DNA from: Coriolopsis trogii | Lineage: Eukaryota; Basidiomycota; Agaricomycetes; Polyporales; Polyporaceae | Direction: 5' to 3' | Length of the DNA stretch: 64,000 bases | Assembly (NCBI GenBank): GCA_020543525.1 | Contig: JAHYIO010000036.1 | Location: 2,356,001-2,420,000, forward strand | Part shown: in pieces, positions 13,492 through 25,700 of the stretch | Position numbering within the stretch: the first letter of the stretch is position 1 | Layout of the letters: each line of letters starts with the position of its first letter | Program-made: the position numbers and the translations under genes | The notes under the pieces: model-generated | Seen by the model: the letters and a program-made list of their open reading frames with translations, nothing else | Told to the model about the DNA's origin: nothing | Database searches by the model: none

Positions 13492-16476
13492 ATGTCCTTC
13501 TCGAGCACACCTCTCGGTCAAGGCAGACGTCTAGATCACCACACGTTCCTCAATAAGAACAACCCGAACGCACCCCAACGCCGCGTGATTCCTGCTTCAT
13601 ACCAGTACGGGTGCGTATGCTGGCGCACTACATAACCTCGCGCACTGATAGCAGATTAGAGCACCTACTGCCGGCTCGCGCTCACCACCCAAACCCGACA
13701 AAGCCTCCTCTCTTCCTCACGAAGACGACTCAGAAGAGCCTGCACTCGTTCGCTTCGCCCGCCTCAAACAACGCGAGCAGGCCCAGCCCTCGTCCCAGGC
13801 CCAGTCATCTCGTTCTGTGGGTGCCCATCACAATACCTCCTCGCCTCACCCAGAGAAGTGGAGTGTCCGCGACACCTCTGTTAACATCGTAAGCGCTATC
13901 ACCCAGGCCGCGACATCGAACTCGTTCGACACCAGCGCGGGCAACGTCAGCAGCCAAAGCATGAATCCCAACGAAGTTTGGGCGTCCGGTGTCCGGAAGC
14001 AGCCCATGGTCCCTCGCAGTACCTCAGTCGAGTACGAAAAGGAGACCCAGTCAACCATCAACCGTCGACTCGCACCTCCCCCAAACCGACTCCAACAAGG
14101 CCGTGTGGCCCGACCCATCTCCAAGACTGCCTCCTCCCGACATGTTCCTGATTCGGAGGGGGAGGAGGATGTGCAGCCTAATGGTCGCGCAAAGACCCCG
14201 CTGGAGCGGGGAATCGATCTCCTCAATCGTCTGAACCCCACGACCTTCCTCCTGAGAGAGAGATCACAAGAACCCGACGCATCCTTCTCGGCGCAGAATG
14301 GTAACGACAGCGCACGCGACCAGTCGAGCTATGATTACTCCGCCGAAGAGCGCGAATTCCAATCGGGATCCGCCTCCCAGAAGCCTCCCTCCCGACGAAC
14401 GGTCGCTGCAGCGCATCGGAAGAACCGCATTTCGGTGGACAACAAGGCGTACCGCCCTTCAATGTCGGACTTAGAGGAGTCTGACGAGGATTTTGAAGAG
14501 GATGGCAAGCGGACAAGGCGGAAGAAGAAGAAGGGTGGTCCCGCTGGTGGCCCACTTACCTCTCTGCCGGTTGCTGGCTATGATAAGCGGAAGAAGAAGA
14601 AAAGGGGACACAGGGAGAATGGTGCTGCAGGAGAGGGAGAAGAGGAAGAGAGCTCAGAAGAGGAACAAGTCAGTGAACAGGTGCGCACAGTAGCATATAG
14701 TCCATTCCAACGCTCCTGACGTTGCTGCAGCGTTCTCAGCGAGGCACGACACCGTATCAAAAGGCACCGTCAATAGCACGAGCATCCGTCCCCCCTCTGA
14801 TTCGCCAACCTTCCGTTCCACCCCACTACGATTCCAGCGGTTTCGAGACATCGATGGATGTAGAAGGGCAAGTCCCGCTGTCCGACGCCGAACAGTTCCC
14901 TTCTCAAATTGACGGCGCGTTCCCGCCCAGAAAGAGCACGTTCTCCGTAGGTGCAGCACTGGGGCGAATAGTACACCTCCTCTACGGTGCCGTGTTTTGG
15001 ACGCTGCGATTCGCAATGGACGTTGGCAAAGCGATAGGCGACACCATTGTCCGACTTCATCTCATGCGATACACGATGATTGGTCTCACTATCTGGGTAG
15101 CCTGGTACGCACTCAACAGTGGATACCTCGACGTCAGCAAGCTGCCCATCCCGCGTGGCCACGCTCCCACATATCATGCACCGGAGATCCCTGCTGGTGA
15201 CCTTGCGGCGCTCTCCGCCCGACTACAAGCCCTCGAGAAGGCTTTCTCGAGTCTGTCGGTCGATGCCGAGCGTTCGCGGGTGTCTATCGAAGGCACTACC
15301 AAACACCAGGCGGACATTGTCGGTCGACTTGGCTCACTCGAGAGCCGCGTCCAGAAGGAGAGCATCCGTGCTCAAGACTCGGAAAGCAAGTTCCGTGCGA
15401 CGACCAGCGAAGGCATCAACGCGGTCAAGAAAGAGGTCTCTCACCTGTCTGCTCAGCTCCAATCGCTCCGGGAAGCCGAGTCGCGGAGACCTACGATAGG
15501 CAGCGACGAGGAGGCGCGGGCGAAGCTAAAGGCCTTGGAGGAGCGCGTCGGAACGGTTGAGGGTGGCTTGAAGGAGGCGATGGAACTCGGTAAGACCGCT
15601 GTAAAGGCGGGCATTGTCTCGGGCAAGATTGCGCAGTGGTGGGAGAACCTGGCCTCTGGCAAGACGAAGGGCGTCACCATCAAGTCCTCCGATGGCCATG
15701 ACATTACGTCGCTCATCAATCAGCTCGTCGACACCGCTGTTCTGCGCACCTCCAAGGATATGCTTGCACGTGTGGATTTCGCTCTCCACTCTGGAGGAGC
15801 GCGCATCATCCCTTCTCTGACCAGCGATACCCTCGAGGTCCGCCCTTCCACTATCGGTGGCCAGATCAAGGGCCTCCTGACAGGCGGTAGCGGATACGCG
15901 ATCGGTCGCCCACCAGTGACCGCTCTCCATCACGAGACTCATACTGGACACTGCTGGCCATTCGAGGGTACCCAAGGGCAGCTCGCTGTTGCGCTCGCCG
16001 CTCCTGTGTACATCACCGACGTGACCATCGACCACGTGCCGAAAGAAGTCGCTATGGACATGCGTTCGGCGCCGCGCCAGATGGAACTCTGGGGACTGGT
16101 CGAGGGCAGGGAGAACGTCGCGAAGTTGCACGAGTGGCGCGAACGTCGGGCAGCGGCTCGTGAGGCTGCCGAGGAGTCTGGGCAGTCCCTTCCCCCGAGC
16201 TTGCTCGACGACGTCACCTACCCGCGCACGCTGCCGAAGATCCCGGAGTATGTCCGTGTCGCGAACTTCACGTACGACATCCACGCACCGAACTACATCC
16301 AGACGTTCCCTGCCGACCAGGAAGTTCGCGAGCTGGGTATCGACTTTGGTGTCGTTGTACTGCTGGTGAAAAGCAACTGGGGCAAGGACGAGTTCACGTG
16401 CCTCTACCGCTTGCGTGTGCACGGAGAGAGGATAGGAGAGGTGCCCCTGCCATACCCCGAGGAGGAGTCTGCATGA
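13492..16476 (+). CDS. SUN-domain nuclear envelope protein, Sad1-like
   Basis: The inner-nuclear-membrane half of the LINC complex. Its SUN domain faces the lumen and binds KASH proteins, tying the nucleus to the spindle pole body and cytoskeleton. Three exons (13492-13614, 13655-14680, 14731-16476) give about 964 residues. Parts in order: an N-terminus starting MSFSSTPLGQGRRLDHHTF; a long disordered, charged nucleoplasmic region with Lys-rich blocks (RKKKKGG, RKKKKRG) suited to nuclear import; a hydrophobic stretch before the span (VHLLYGAVFWTLRFAMDV); a transmembrane helix (MIGLTIWVAWYALNSGYL, about 15076-15129); coiled-coil heptads (about 15200-15620); and a C-terminal SUN domain with GGSGYAIGRPPVTALHHETHTG, WPFEG, TDVTIDHVP and FTCLYRLRVHGE. 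The first intron is only 40 nt (13615-13654) but restores phase exactly. The start is fixed by the conserved N-terminus. Confidence 0.92.
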
Positions 16477-17214
16477 TCGCTGTGGGAGAGAAGAGAGGAG
16501 AGGAGAGGAGGACCCTATGCAACTGTCCCGCCTTCCATGCACATCCATGCTTCCCTTCCCGATCTGTTCTCACATCGCACTGCAGCTATGCCTCCGTCAT
16601 CCGCATTTCACGCACTCAACACGCATCAGCATGACCCGCATCGCACATACAAGTAACAATCTCATGACTGCTATGACTTTTCCCTCCCTCTGTCTCTCTA
16701 CTTATATCCTGGTCTTTACGATTCCGGTCTCTTTAATTCACTCACTTATCTGCCGAGTCGAGTATCCGGTTTACCCTTTCTCTATCTCCTCACGTCGACA
16801 TCGAGCTGGCAGCAGCCCTATTAGCTGCCGCTTCCCGTTGCACTTGAGCTTGATGATCTTGCTTTATCTCGCCTTGCCTGGTAGTAGTTACGTACTCATC
16901 CTTTGCCTGATTCTCTTGTTCCCTACCCACTACTTATGTCGTATCTGCTGTCTCCTCGGTCAATCGTGCTGTGAACGAGCTGTCTCGATCTCAAATGTAT
17001 TAGTACCGCCTGGGACGAAACGAATACGAAATTTCTTTAGACTCCTCGCACACAATGTCGATCGCGCGCGCGGGATATTCACTCTACGATCCAATAGATA
17101 GGTATACGTGGCAATAATGATATAGAGATCCTTTCTCTGTTCTGCGAGGCCCGGTTCCGTAGCTGTAACACGGCGAGAAGGGCGCGATACAGACGGTCCC
17201 CGGAGTCTCGAGTC
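16477..17214. other. Convergent 3' flank between Sad1 and the C2 protein gene
   Basis: This 738-bp interval lies between two converging stop codons. The plus strand is strongly pyrimidine-rich (many CTCT and TTCC runs), and a GAGAGGAGAGGAG microsatellite sits at about 16486-16511 directly after the Sad1 stop. I see no gene. It is probably two 3' UTRs. Confidence 0.45.
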
Positions 17215-19056
17215 TCACCACCCTCCTGGCATGTGAGCGGCCGGGCCCGTCCCCGAGGAAGACGCAGGCGCACCACCCGCACCCGAGGCACCCTCGCCCT
17301 GTGCAGCGCGAGCAGCCGCCTGTTGCTCGAGGTTGAGCTCGAGGTCGAGCTGGCGCGCGAGCTCCATATCGCGTTCCTCCTGCTCGCGCAGCCGGCGCTG
17401 CCGCTCCTCCTCCTCCCGCTCGAGCTGGAGCGCGATGAGCCGGTCGCGCTCTTCGCGGCTCGGGCCCTGCTCTTGCTGGACGTGTACTGCCTTTGGGGTC
17501 TTTGCCGGTTCGGTCTTCGGCGGTGTCTCCGTTTTCGGCTGCGTCTGCGTCTGAGGGTGCTTGTGAGAAGCTTGTTGTTGGGGACGGGAGGGCTTCGGGG
17601 TGCGACCCGGGCGGTCGTCGTCTGGGGGCAGCGGGAGTGGGGTCTGGTATCGCTTTTCAAGGTAAGGGTCAGGAAGGTCCGGGTCGGGCGGAGCCTGGTA
17701 GCTACTGCCGCCATATGGTGGGTAGGATTGTGGAGGCCCTGGAGGGTAAGATTGCGTAGAGTAGGGTTGAGCAGGGTAGGGTTGAGCAGGGTAGGGTTGG
17801 GCAGGATAGGGCTGTTGAGGGTAGGACGTGGGTATCTGCGGCTGGGGCGGGTAGATGGGAGGAGCCCCGTACGTGCTCCCGTAGTCGCCTCTAGGAGGCG
17901 AACCGAACTCTCCGTATGCGTGACGTGGGGGAGAGTACGGTGCGCGCGGCGGAGAGCTGTATCGGGGCGCTGAGCTGTAAGATGGTATATCTGGGGTGGG
18001 TATCTGGGGTTCGGGTATATGCACGGGAGCGGACGATTGGGCGTGGCCCGGGGCGCCTCCCCCTGGACGGAGAAGTGGTGGCACATAATCCAGAGATGCA
18101 CGCGAGTTTCGAGCGGGAGCGGGAGGAGAAGGGTCGTGTGACGGACTGTAGGGTGCATGGGTGTGTAGGGAATGATCTGGAGGCAGGAGGCCCGTGTCAG
18201 CTTTGGGACTTGTCTTGGGCGGCGCTCCCCCACCCGGACGGAGATACGGGGGGATGAAGTCCATGTGGGCGCGTGAGTCCCCGACGAGACCAGTAGGAGA
18301 GGGATCGCGAGGAGGAGTGTGAGGTCCGGAGGTATGAGCAGGCTGGTCAGGTGGAAGAAGACCTGTGTTGGCTTTGGGACTGGTCTTCGGTGCGCCTCCT
18401 CCCGGGCGCAGGAAGGCGGGGACGGGGATAGCACTTTCCTCTGGAAGCGGGGGTAGAGTGTCGTGCTTGTGGGCAGCGGCCTGACCATTGGGCGTAGGGG
18501 TTGCATGACCGTTGGGGCCAATGGAGGCATCGGGGTAACTGTAGGTCGTGGCAGGACGTTTGAGGCGGTCGGCAGGTGCCCACTTGGAGGGGCGGCGCTG
18601 CGGCGGGGGTACGTTCGCATAGTAGGTCATCTCGAGGAATATGTCACCGCGGTAGTGACCCTCTTCGGTTTGGAGCGGTACCCAGTCTGGAGGGGATGTG
18701 ATATGTATGATATAGTTGGACTGGATGCTTGGAGCACTCACCATCAAATTCGCCCGTCTGCAAGGTCTCCGATATGTCTACTGAACCGCGACCGACGAGA
18801 TCGTCCTGTCTGGGTTCCTTGGAGTAGCAGCATATTTCGAGCTTCCTCGTCTCATCCGACACGGCTTTCACGATCGGAAAGCGCAGTTCCTCGTCCCATA
18901 CAGGGTTCTGGCCACCTCTGATATCCGTCTTTGTCTTCAACGTGAGTTTGTTCAAGGTGGCTTGAGCATAAGCATCTTGCTTGTGGATTGTGTGTTTATC
19001 GCGGAGGTTGCGGGCTTTGAGCACCACGACAACCAAGGTCCCGATCTCCTTGCTCA
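17215..19056 (-). CDS. C2-domain, proline-rich protein of the Inn1/Fic1 (ingression) type
   Basis: Fungal Inn1 and Fic1 carry an N-terminal C2 domain and PxxP motifs that bind SH3 domains of cytokinesis proteins, coupling actomyosin-ring contraction to membrane ingression and septum formation. Here a start at 19056 (MSKEIGTLVVVVLKARNL) opens a C2 domain (KQDAYAQATL, GGQNPVWDEELRFPI, RQDDLVGRGSVDI), interrupted by an intron after GEFD near 18745 and finishing with YRGDIFLEMTYYA. The rest is Pro-rich and disordered, with three imperfect repeats of about 50 residues, each built around LRPGGGAP, then short PAQPY tandem repeats, then a charged coiled coil (RLIALQLEREEEER) near the end. No transmembrane span is present. 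The layout supports the Inn1/Fic1 class, but low-complexity sequence makes orthology less certain than the domain call. Confidence 0.8.
17745..17830 (-). repeat. Tandem 15-nt coding repeat (PAQPY units)
   Basis: Inside the C2 protein gene a 15-nt unit (GCAGGGTAGGGTTGA on the plus strand) recurs three to four times with small changes, coding for repeated Pro-Ala-Gln-Pro-Tyr on the minus strand. It is a length-variable coding minisatellite. Confidence 0.75.
18040..18430 (-). repeat. Three imperfect repeats of about 50 codons inside the C2 protein gene
   Basis: Three blocks near 18360-18425, 18190-18255 and 18040-18095 (plus coordinates) encode near-copies of the pattern V/I-P-P-x-L-R-P-G-G-G-A-P. 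The first two also share KTSPKANTGLLPPD or close variants, followed by a DPSP-containing spacer and an R-x-S-R-A motif. The third copy is cut short after GGGAP. The units look like a duplicated SH3-ligand module. Confidence 0.75.
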
Positions 19057-19734
19057 TGCTGTTTTGGAGTCGTTAGTACATCCGATGTTAAACAAACAAA
19101 CGTCTAAGTCTCACACTACTGGGCACAAATCAGTCACGAATAGGGGCGTTTACGCGAATGCCGCCTGACGGAATCGCGAGCAGATGAGTAGCAGATGGTG
19201 GGGGTAGGATGACAGAGAGCTTTTCGCATGGTGCCTTGGGGTGGCGTCGACGTTATGTATGCACAAAACTCTGGGCGAACACAGCCTGACTCAGGCTGCA
19301 ATCAGCCATATCCCCGGCGGCGTGTCAATAATGCCGTCGCAGTTCGATGTATGGAATACAGCCTCATTCATGAACGTCTGAACATTGACAGAGCTGGGCG
19401 TACTGGCACTGCTCTGAGGGGACGCCGGCTGCTGTCTGATCAGACTGCACACGGATGACGTAACTTGGGCACCAGCGCGTATTCCGCAAGCGCGTGCTGT
19501 GTGCTTGCGATCGCACACCTGAGTAAGTTCAGTACTCTAGAGGCTATCATTAGCTCGCGCCTGCAGGCTGCCGGGTCTGCCGCATTCTGTTATCTCTTCC
19601 CCACCGGAGAGCATTTATGTATATGATTCCACCGAGTCCCAGCTATTTCCCCGAGCTCCCTGGCTTGCCTCCAACAGCAACGCCTCTCCTTCTCCGTCGC
19701 TGCGCCGTTCACCCTCCTGTGTTCGTCAAGCGAG
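19057..19734. promoter_or_regulatory. Divergent intergenic region between the C2 protein and the ABC transporter
   Basis: This 678-bp gap separates the start codons of two genes read in opposite directions, so both promoters lie here. I see no clear TATA box and no gene. CT-rich pyrimidine tracts precede the transporter ATG (about 19665-19700), as is common near fungal transcription starts. Confidence 0.45.
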
Positions 19735-22700
19735 ATGGCTGAAGAGAAGCTCTCAAAAGTCGATTCCAACGACACCGATGTGGAAAAAGGTCAAGACGAC
19801 GTCACGGTCAAGGACGCCAAGCCCACCGCGCATACATCGACAAAGATTGACCTAGACACCGGCGAGGATCACGTACGGTTCCGTAGGCACTGGTGGCAAC
19901 TATGGTCAGTCCCTATGCTTGCCGCGCACCTCGGCAACCTCCCCAACCTTTGTCTGTAGGCTACCCAAGGACCCACCACCCCCTCCGCCTTCCTCTTTAG
20001 ATGATGCTTCAGTGATCCCATTGGCATACTGTTCCTTCCTCGCCATTCTGACATATAGATGGATTAACCCTATCATGGTGAGCATCATATAGTTTTATTG
20101 TCGCCAGAAGTGGCCTAACTCGATACATGCACAGAGTTTGGGTTACCAGCGTATTCTTCAAGCGACTGACTTGTGGAAAATGGATGAGAGCCGCGAGTCC
20201 GGTAACCTCGGCGCCCAGCTTGACGCTGCATGGGCGAGCCGCGTAAAGGCTGCAGACGACTGGAATTCCCGCCTTGAGAACGGAGAAATCAAGCCAGGAC
20301 CATTCAAGCGCGCAAAATGGTCTCTACAGGCTCTCCGCGGGAAGGGAAGCTACAGCGAACGCCGCGTCGCACTCGAGACACAATGGCGGGAGGTCGACGG
20401 GAGACAACAGGCTAGCTTGGCTTGGACTCTCAACGATGTCTTCGGACGCGACTTCTGGTTCGGCGGTATCTTCAAGGTCTTCGGCGACACGTCCCAACTC
20501 ATGGGTCCTCTCCTGGTCAAGGCGATCATCAATTTCGGTAAAGCGCATGTCGCTGCTGTGCGAGCGGGGCAACCTCCTCCCAGTATCGGCCCCGGGGTCG
20601 GTATGGCCATCGGACTGTTCTGCACGACCGTCATGACTACTGTTTGCCAGCACCAGGTTTGTCCATGTTTCTGCAGCCTCCTGCTTGTGCAACGTGTTTG
20701 CTGAACTTGCCAAGTTTTTCTGGCGCTCTATGACCACTGGGCTCCTCGCCCGAGCGGCGCTCATCAGCTCAATCTACAAACGCGGAGTGAGCTTGACCGG
20801 CAAGGCTCGCACGACTCTCCCTAATGCAGCCCTCGTGACCCATATCTCGACGGACGTGAGTCATGGCTCCCTTATATGGTCTTCAGCCACAAGAATAATG
20901 TGGGGCATCGTGTAGGTCAGCCGCATCGACGCCTGTGCGCAGTGGTTCGTGAGTACCGACTCGGTCCTCCGTCTCGCGACGTATTCTTGTGTGTCTTTTG
21001 CTCACCATATATACATCCTCGTGTGCTGTCCCACCCGGATCACATGTGGTCCCGTTTCTAGCACGCTGGTGGGTACCATCTGCTCCGCAAGCTGCAAGCG
21101 TTCCATAGACCCCTGGCCGAATTTGCTGACGTACTCACGTTATGCAGTGTGGACTGCACCAATCCAAGTGTCGATATGCTTGATCATCCTTTTGGTCCAG
21201 GTTCGTCCTTAGAGAAGATCGTCACAACCAGGCCGGGCAAAGCTGACTATGTGTCTTGATATCCCTAAGCTGGGTCCTTCGGCTTTGGCAGGTTTCTCGC
21301 TTTTCCTGTTGATCATACCGATACAAGAACGCGTGATGTCCTTCCAATTCCGCACGGGGAAGAAGTCCCTGAGGTGGACGGATAGACGGGCGAAGATTAT
21401 CCTCGAAGTTCTGGGTTGGTTGCGCGTAAACCTCCATTCAAAGGCCAAGTTTGACGTCGAGGTTGATATGCAGGTGCGATGCGCGTCGTGAAGTACTTCT
21501 GCTACGAACAGCCGTTCCTACAGCGTAGGTTGCATTCGCTTGGTCAGTATTATCCCTCACATTCAACGTCTCTCTTCAGGCATCTTCGACATCCGGCATA
21601 ACGAGCTGAAGGGAACCAGGAAGATCCAGTTTGCTCGCTCAGCCAAGTACACCTGTTTGACATATGTTCACCCGTATACTTCCCTACTGACAACTCGTTC
21701 AGCATTGCCGCAGCGTACTCGGTCCCCGTCTTGGCAGCGACGATCGCATTCGTGACCTACACTGCGACCGCACACGACTTTGACGTCGCCATCATCTTCT
21801 CGTCGCTCTCGCTCTTCCAGCTCCTGAGACAGCCGCTCATGTTCCTCCCTCGTGCGCTCTCTGCAACGACGGACGCGCAGAACGCACTGGCGCGTCTCAC
21901 AAAGGTGTTCAACGCGGAGACGGCGGACCCCCGGGACGCGATCGTCGTGGACTCGGAGCAAAAGTTCGCGCTCGAGGTAAAGGACGCGACCTTTACGTGG
22001 GAGGAAAGCGCGGCGGCCGCGGACGTGATGGGGAACCCGCTCAAGGGCGTGAAGGGAGCTGGCTCGAAGGAGGCACCCACACCCTTTAGCGGACCGCCGT
22101 TCCAAGTCAAGGACGTGACGATGCTCGTACCGAGGGGTACACTTGTCGCTATCGTGGGCTCTGTGGGCAGGTACGTTGCGCCGGTCATGGGCGTGTGGTA
22201 ATCCGTGCTGATTGTTCGGACAACAGCGGCAAGGTAATGTGCCTATCAAACGGGGTACCTGAAGCTGTAACTAAATACGCGTCTGCAGTCGAGTCTGCTG
22301 CAAGGCCTCATTGGCGAGATGCGCAGAGTCAAAGGGCACGTTTCCTTTGGTGGACGCGTTGCCTATTGCTCCCAGACGGCATGGATACAGAACGCGACGC
22401 TGGTAGGTTGCTAAAAAGACTTCCCGGTCACTGTGTGCTTACTTGAGCGATAGCGCGAGAACGTGTTGTTCGGGCAAGCCTATGATGAAGACAGGGTAAG
22501 TTGATTGTATGTATCATTGCGAAGGGATGATGTGTTGACATATATGTGCGTGTAGTATTGGAAGGCAATCGAACAGGCTTCTCTCCTTCCTGATCTTCAG
22601 GTCCTAGCAGACGGAGATTTGACTGAGGTAACATCCTTTGTACCACCTGTATGGCTATGCTCAACGTCACTCTCAGATCGGTGAGAAAGGCATCAATCTC

Positions 22701-25700
22701 AGTGGAGGACAGAAACAACGGGTACGTCTGAGTGATAATACACCCGAGTCACGAATGTAACACATCTACCCCATAGGTCAACATCGCTCGGGCACTCTAC
22801 TACAACGCCGACATCGTCATATTCGACGACCCGCTATCTGCTGGTAAGGCTATCGTATGCTCAGCACGAATCCGAATTTGACCAGCGCGTCTAGTCGATG
22901 CGCACGTCGGGAAGGCTCTCTTCGCCGACGCCATTGTTGGTGCCCTCCGGAACCGTGGGAAGACTGTCCTCCTTGTCACTCACGCTCTACATTTCCTATC
23001 TCAATGCGACTACATCTACACACTTGAGGTATGCCTCCAGGAGTTGGACACGCTCTATCTCCCGGCTCATGACGAACCCATTAGAACGGGCGCATTGAGG
23101 AACAAGGCACGTATGCCGACTTAATGACCAACGGCAAGGAGTTCGCCCGGCTCGTGCAGGAGTTTGGTGGCAAGACGCAGGAAGAGGAGGAAGAAGCTGA
23201 GGCCGAGGAAGAGGTTGTCGAAACCACCAAGCACCAAGCACCGGCCGTGGATGATGCGAAAAATAGGTCTGAAGCCATCCAGCGCACAGGTGCGGGCACT
23301 GGGAAGCTCGAGGGCCGTCTCATTGTCAGAGAGAAGCGTACGACTGGGTCCGTCAGTTGGCGAGGTAGGGAACGATGCGATTTGCGATTTGGACCGCATA
23401 TGCTGACACGGTAGCAGTGTACGGAGATTACTTGGCGGCGGCGAGGGCATTCTATACTGGTCCGATATTGGTGCTGTGCATGCTTGCCATGCAGGGCGCC
23501 CAGATCATGAACAATTACACGCTGATCTGGTGGCAAGCAAAGTATGTTATGCTCCTTGTGCGAATTTAGTTTGGATATTGACGATCACTTGCTCCGCCCA
23601 GCACCTGGAACAAACCAAACTCGTTCTACCAGATACTATATGCGTGTCTCGGTATCGCGCAATCCCTGTTCACTTTCGGAGTGTGAGTTTCATGGACTGC
23701 GTGTTAATGTGCGTTGCATTGATGCTCATATCGCAGGGGTGTGGCCATGGACGAAATGGGTTTCTTCGTATCTCAGAATCTGCATCATGACTCCATTCGG
23801 AACATCTTTTACGCCCCGATGTCTTTCTTCGACACTACTGTACGCCTTCATACATTCGATGTCTCGAACCTTTCATGCTGACTGTCATACTAGCCGATGG
23901 GACGCATTCTCAGTGTCTTTGGGAAGGACATCGAGAGTAAGCTGATAACGTCTTGCTTGTTACACACCATCATAGCATGTACTGATACACGCGCATACAG
24001 ACATCGATAACCAGCTCCCAGGTGAGCATACGTTTCGGTTAGCTTGATTTATTGCTTGCTGATTCGCTTGTATGCAGTGTCAATGCGTCTATGTCAGTAA
24101 CTCGTGTCGTCTTCTTGCTGTGACAATATCTCACTCGCCTGCAGTTGTTCTGACGATTGCCAACGTTATTGGGAGCGTCGCTATCATTACTGTGGTTGAG
24201 CACTACTTCAGTGAGCACAGGTTTCAATCGCCAGTTGGACATAATCTGATGTCGTTGAAGTCATCGCTGCTGTTGCTATCTCTGTCGGCTACAATTACTT
24301 CGCTGCGTTCTACAGGGCGAGCGCGAGAGAGTTGAAGCGTATAGGTAGGCCATGACGATGACTTGCTATAGGAATTTGCTTATCGACTATACCAGACAAC
24401 ATGTTACGCTCGCTCTTGTACGCCCATTTTGCGGAGTCACTGTCCGGACTGCCCACCATTCGCAGTTATGGTGAAGTTGAGCGCTTCCTCCGCGACAACG
24501 AGTACTATGTCGACTTGGAGGATCGGGCGGCCTTCCTCACTGTCACGAACCAGCGGTGAGCTCGACGCGCACTGACAGTTTACTAGTCGTATACATTACT
24601 GAACACAGCCTCGCAGATGGCTCGCCATTCGTCTAGACTTCCTCGGTGGCCTCATGACATTCATTGTGAGCGCTACCTGTAGTAACTCTGGCTCTACATG
24701 GCTGATGCTCTTTACATTAGGTCGCAATGCTGGCCGTTTCAAACGCCTCTGGCATCGACCCTGCTCAGATCGGTCTAGTATTGACCTACACGAGTGCGTG
24801 TCCCAATGTTATGATTACAGACAGCGGTCGCTGACCCCGTTTACCAGCATCCCTTACGCAACTGTGCGGTATGGTGACCCGACAGTCTGCAGAAGTAGAG
24901 GCAAGCATGACGCCGACATTCTCTCCGAGCAACGTCAGCTGACCGTAGGCCTCAGAACTACATGAGCTCCGTGGAGCGCAGTACGTCTTGCTCGATTTCA
25001 GCACAGAGTCGATAGTTCCCTGACGTCAGGCGTGTAGTGGTACAATACAGTCGAGAAGATCAAATCCCACAAGAGGCCCCGCATGAAATCGCAGAGCACA
25101 AACCTCCCACCGACTGGCCGAAAGAGGGTGCCATCGAGTTCCAGAAAGTCGTGATGCGATATCGCCCTGGCTTGCCATTCGTGCTGAAGGGTCTGTCAGT
25201 ATCGATCAATGGAGGCGAGAAGATCGGGGTCGTCGGAAGGTGAGCTTGATTGCCAAGGACCGATTCACTGGTGGCTGATTACCTTGATCCAGGACTGGAG
25301 CTGGAAAGTCGACCCTGATGTTAGCCCTTTTCCGCATCGTCGAGCTCACCTCTGGTTCTATCACCGTTGATGGGTGAGTCATACGCACACCCTTGTTCAC
25401 GCGTGATTTGCTGAACCAAACTCTGGATCATTGATGGTAGAATCGACATATCCAAGATCGGGCTGAAGGACCTCCGTAGCAAAATTTCCATCATTCCTCA
25501 GGATGTGCGTACATGTCTCTCCTGCTCTCGCATCCCGTCTGACTCTCATAATTGTCATAGCCTCTTCTGTTCAGCGGTCAGTTTTCCAATTCAGACCTGA
25601 AGGTCTCTGACTGATTCAAAACAGGCACCATCCGCTCGAACCTCGACCCATTCAACCTCTATGTACGTGATACTCAGTCTCTGAGTGTAGCTGCAGCGGT

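Noticed and set aside
15526..16548. Minus-strand frame of 340 codons over Sad1
   Set aside because: Antisense of the SUN domain; no domain of its own.
17745..17830. GGGTTGAGCAGGGTAGGG repeats, at first sight telomere-like
   Set aside because: They are in-frame codon repeats for Pro-Ala-Gln-Pro-Tyr in the C2 protein, not telomeric DNA.
17079..18620. Second long minus-strand frame (513 codons) in the C2 protein region
   Set aside because: Offset frame over proline-rich repeats; only the other frame connects to the C2 domain.
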